From Vulcanococcus limneticus LL (GTDB lineage: Bacteria; Cyanobacteriota; Cyanobacteriia; PCC-6307; Cyanobiaceae): a DNA stretch of 41,060 nucleotides. A program made the position numbers and the translations under genes. Below the pieces are notes generated by a model that saw only the letters and a list, made by a program, of their open reading frames with translations, ran no database searches and was not told where the DNA came from. The stretch covers positions 1-41,060 of the forward strand of contig NZ_NQLA01000027.1 in assembly GCF_002252705.1 (NCBI RefSeq). Reading direction: 5' to 3'. Below, in pieces: positions 38,407-41,060 of the stretch (the stretch's first letter is position 1; each line of letters opens with the position of its first letter).

Positions 38407-40977
38407 GTGACACGACGACCGACCCGTAGGCGCGAGACAGCCGACGACCAACCGGGCAGTTCCCCAGCGGCAGCCCCCGAAGCGGCAGCCACTGAAACAA
38501 CAGCCCCTGAAGCAGAACCCACCCCAGACGAACCCGACCAGGCCCCGGCTATCGCCGTCGCGCTGCGCCACCTGCTCTCACCCGGCGTGGATCTGGGCCT
38601 CGCCGACGCACGCCTGCGGGTGTGGATGCCTGGCTGTGGCGACGGCCTCGCGGTGTATGGCCTGGCAATGCAGCTCGCCGAACTGCTGGGCCATCCCGCC
38701 GATCTGGTGGACCGGTTGCGGATCTTCGCCACCGACCCGCTGGAAGACAACCTGGCCCGCGGCCGCCGCGCCACCTATCCGGCGGCGGAAGCCACCGCAC
38801 TCCCGGCTGACGGGCGCCGGCGCTACGGCAGCGAGCGGCAGCAGCACCTCGTGATCGATGATCCCCTGCGCCGCTGCGTTGTGTTCGCGCGCCATGCCAT
38901 GGGGGAGGATCCCTCCTTCCCAGACCTGGATCTGATCGTCTGCCTCAGCCGACTGGACGGCCTGGCGGAACCCCTGCGGGAACGGGTGCTGGGCCAGTTC
39001 CGCTTCAGCCTGCAGCGCGGCGGCGTGTTGGTGCTGACCCCAGGCGATGGCGATGGCGAACCGCCGCGCGGCTTCCACGCCGTTGCGGGCAGTGCGCAGA
39101 CCTACCAAACGGCCCACCTCGGCGCTGGTCGCACACCCCGCCCCGGGGCCCCCGCAGCCAGTGCGCAGCCGGAGCCGGCCATGGCCCTGTCGCTCGGGCG
39201 CACCTCCGTGGCACCGTTCCGCGGGCTGGCGCCCCTGGCGGCGCGGCCGCCGGCAAGCCAGGGCGCCCTCGAACCTTCGGCGCTGCAACTGGAGCTACTG
39301 GAGGCCCTGGTGCGGCTGGTGGGCCCACCGTCCCTGGTGGTGGGGGAGCAGCACGAGCTGGTGCAGGTCATCGGCGATGTGACCCCTTACTGCCGCCTGC
39401 CCGAGGGGACAGCCACCGCCGCCGCCTACGCCTACCTCCACCCCGACCTGCAACCGCTGGCCCGTTCCCTGCTGCTCCAGGCCCGCGCCCGCGGACAGGC
39501 GGTGAGCAGTGAGGCTGCCAGCGGCACCCCCGACCTGCGCCTGTGTGCGCAACCCTTGCCCGTGGGCGGGCGCCAGTGGCTGCTGCTCAGCTTCCAGCGC
39601 GATGCCAGCGGGGCTGCCACCCCCTTCAGTCCACCAGCCACAGACGGCGCCGAGATCGAGCGACTGGAGCGGCAGCTGCTCGCCAGCCAGGACAGCCTGC
39701 GCCGCTCCCTGCTGCAGCTGGAGCAGGCCCATGGAGAGCTGCAGGCCTATGCGGAGGAGATCCAGGCCTCCACCGAGGAACTGCAGTGCTCCAATGAGGA
39801 ACTGGAGGCCTCCAACGAACAGCTGCGGGATGCCAACGGCGAGCTCGACAGCCTCAACGAGCATCTGCGCGGCCGCAGCGAGGAGCTGGAGCGGCTCAAC
39901 ACCGATCTACGCGGCATCCTCCACTCCCTCAATCAGGGGATGGTGATCGTGGATGCCGATCTGCGGGTGCTGCGCTACTCGCCCCTGGCGGTGCTGCTGT
40001 TCGGCCTGATCGAAGCGGACATCGGCAAGCCGCTGCTGGATCTGCCCACGCGCCTGCCGCTGCCTGGACTACGCGAGGCACTGCAGGCGGTGGTAGCCGG
40101 AGCGGAGCGGCGCAGCCTGGAGGCCAGTGGCGACGACGTGACCTATCTGGTGCAGGTGCAGTGCCATCGGTACAGCGACGGCAGACGCCAGGGGGCCATC
40201 GTGACCCTGACCGACGTGAGCGAGCTGGCGGCCCTGCACTGGGCAGCGGAGGCCTCGCTGGCTGAATTCAGCGGCCTCACCGACACCCTGGAGGAAGGGG
40301 TATGGAAGCGCGACCACAGCCTCGGGCGCTTGCTCTACGTGAGCCAGCGCATGGCCGCGATCACGGGCTGGGCAGCGCTGGAGCTGTGCAACCACCCCGA
40401 GCTGCTGGATGCGGCGATCCTCGAACCCGACCGTGGGCGCGTGGCCGCCGCCCGGCGGGTCGGACAGGGAAGATGGTCGGTGCGCTATCGGCTGCGCGGG
40501 CGCAACGGCCGCCAGCTCTGGGTGCAGGAATCGGCCCGGGTGGTGGAACAGGACGGCGAGCTGGTGGTGATGGGGACCCTGGCGGATGTGACGGAGCTGG
40601 AGCAACTTGGCCGCAGCAACGCCGACCTGGCCGGACGCCTGGGGGCTCTGCTGACGAACCCGGGCCTGGCCGTGGCCTTCCTGGATGGGGACCTGCGGCT
40701 GGTAACCGCCAGTAGCGCCTTCTGCACGCTGGTTGGCACAGACCTGCGAGCGCTGGTCGGCAAGACCTACGCCGACTTCACTTCGGCGGCGGAAGAGCTG
40801 CGGATGCGGGCCAGCCTCGCTGCCCCGCCCCCATCGCCACCCGCCGCTTGGAGCGAGCGGCTCCAGGTGCAGCTGCACCCCCAGCAGGGCCCGTCCCGCC
40901 CCGTGGACCTGCAGCTGCGCTCCTATCGCGGCCACGACGGCACCATGGGTTTCGCGTTGCTGATGCAGCCCCGCTGA
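38407..40977 (+). CDS. CheR-like (degenerate) methyltransferase fused to PAS domains
   Basis: An 856-residue cytoplasmic signalling protein starting with GTG at 38407. After an acidic Ala/Glu/Pro-rich lead, residues about 50-215 resemble the CheR methyltransferase core. Its SAM-binding stretch reads VWMPGCGDGLAVYGLAMQ rather than AGCSTGEEAYS, and the CRNLLIYL segment reads CLSRLDGL, so catalysis is doubtful. A long coiled coil follows (about 415-510, with EELQCSNEELEASNEQLRDA repeats typical of CheB/CheR fusions). Then come PAS domains at about 510-615, 620-735 and 740-850 (GMVIVDADLRVLRYSP; LGRLLYVSQRMAAITGW; VAFLDGDLRLVTASSAF). No kinase, cyclase or CheB output domain is present. It ends 83 bp before the window edge. 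Confidence 0.85.
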   Translation: MTRRPTRRRETADDQPGSSPAAAPEAAATETTAPEAEPTPDEPDQAPAIAVALRHLLSPGVDLGLADARLRVWMPGCGDGLAVYGLAMQLAELLGHPADLVDRLRIFATDPLEDNLARGRRATYPAAEATALPADGRRRYGSERQQHLVIDDPLRRCVVFARHAMGEDPSFPDLDLIVCLSRLDGLAEPLRERVLGQFRFSLQRGGVLVLTPGDGDGEPPRGFHAVAGSAQTYQTAHLGAGRTPRPGAPAASAQPEPAMALSLGRTSVAPFRGLAPLAARPPASQGALEPSALQLELLEALVRLVGPPSLVVGEQHELVQVIGDVTPYCRLPEGTATAAAYAYLHPDLQPLARSLLLQARARGQAVSSEAASGTPDLRLCAQPLPVGGRQWLLLSFQRDASGAATPFSPPATDGAEIERLERQLLASQDSLRRSLLQLEQAHGELQAYAEEIQASTEELQCSNEELEASNEQLRDANGELDSLNEHLRGRSEELERLNTDLRGILHSLNQGMVIVDADLRVLRYSPLAVLLFGLIEADIGKPLLDLPTRLPLPGLREALQAVVAGAERRSLEASGDDVTYLVQVQCHRYSDGRRQGAIVTLTDVSELAALHWAAEASLAEFSGLTDTLEEGVWKRDHSLGRLLYVSQRMAAITGWAALELCNHPELLDAAILEPDRGRVAAARRVGQGRWSVRYRLRGRNGRQLWVQESARVVEQDGELVVMGTLADVTELEQLGRSNADLAGRLGALLTNPGLAVAFLDGDLRLVTASSAFCTLVGTDLRALVGKTYADFTSAAEELRMRASLAAPPPSPPAAWSERLQVQLHPQQGPSRPVDLQLRSYRGHDGTMGFALLMQPR

Positions 40978-41060
40978 CGGGCCTGACAGGCTTCTGCCCT
41001 GCCATGGCAATTTGTATAGCAGCCAGGCGCAATGGTGCATCGGAAGTGCGCGATTGGCTG
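40978..41060 (+). other. Window end, no supported gene
   Basis: An ATG at 41004 opens a frame (MAICIAARRNGASEVRDWL) that runs off the edge, but there is no ribosome-binding site or family signal to support it. It may be coding or spacer. Confidence 0.25.

Noticed and set aside
41004-41060. Open frame from ATG 41004 to the window edge
   Set aside because: Too short to judge and without ribosome-binding site or motif; recorded only as spacer.
1-41060. tRNA, rRNA or CRISPR features
   Set aside because: Reading by eye I found no GGTTCGAxTCC-like T-loop with matching acceptor arms, no rRNA stretch and no spaced repeat array.

Overview
The window is GC-rich, densely packed DNA from a picocyanobacterium, most likely of the Cyanobium/Synechococcus group. 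The indicators are a PtrA-type CRP regulator next to phoB-phoR-pstS, a cyanobacterial AbrB (cyAbrB) protein, ArsS/ArsM arsenosugar genes, a divergent group 2-type sigma factor, a DUF4079 protein and short inter-gene gaps with many 1-24 bp overlaps. No rRNA, tRNA or CRISPR array was seen. The organism is inferred from gene content only.

Layout. 1-400: the 3' end of an IS3-family transposase, then a hairpin-rich spacer. 400-8194: sigma factor, lipoprotein solute-binding protein overlapping an MscS channel, DUF2252 protein, a GH13 alpha-glucan enzyme and an N-formylglutamate amidohydrolase. 8485-10058: a transglutaminase-like gene overlapping the proteasome homologue Anbu. 10096-11416: a gene graveyard with remnants of two toxin-antitoxin pairs and a type I methyltransferase (hsdM). 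11526-13419: cyAbrB, two tiny membrane or hydrophobic proteins and two small exported proteins. 13567-15779: a His-rich CDF metal exporter with a tiny ribbon-helix-helix-like partner, divergent from a MerR regulator and a P-loop NTPase. 15857-19650: phosphate regulation (phoB, phoR, ptrA, pstS) with visible Pho boxes before ptrA and pstS. 19713-27827: an arsenic island (acr3, arsR, gap, arsJ, arsS, two arsenosugar-type glycosyltransferases, arsM), in which one glycosyltransferase is fused to a DUF6969-like domain. 27923-31185: a GHL10 glycosidase-like lipoprotein/secreted protein, two overlapping fluoride-channel genes (crcB) and a DUF389 membrane protein. 31182-40977: a GAF-GGDEF-EAL protein, a YeeE/YedE transporter, a DUF4079 protein with a Cys/Gly/His-rich exported peptide, DUF2062, two PilZ-like proteins, an AraC regulator and a CheR-like/PAS fusion protein.

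How the parts work together. Arsenate enters cells through phosphate transport, so the phosphate-stress regulon lying beside arsenate/arsenite handling is functionally sensible. PstS captures phosphate. GAPDH plus ArsJ can convert and export arsenate as an arseno-phosphoglycerate. Acr3 exports arsenite under ArsR control. ArsM methylates arsenite, and ArsS with the sugar transferases builds arsenosugars. The right-hand part has several c-di-GMP-type components (EAL, PilZ) without an obvious single operon. The most unusual items are the DUF6969-glycosyltransferase fusion, the reduced Anbu locus whose transglutaminase lacks the usual His, the RHH-CDF operon with its perfect inverted repeat, and the Cys/Gly/His-rich secreted peptide beside a b561-like membrane protein.
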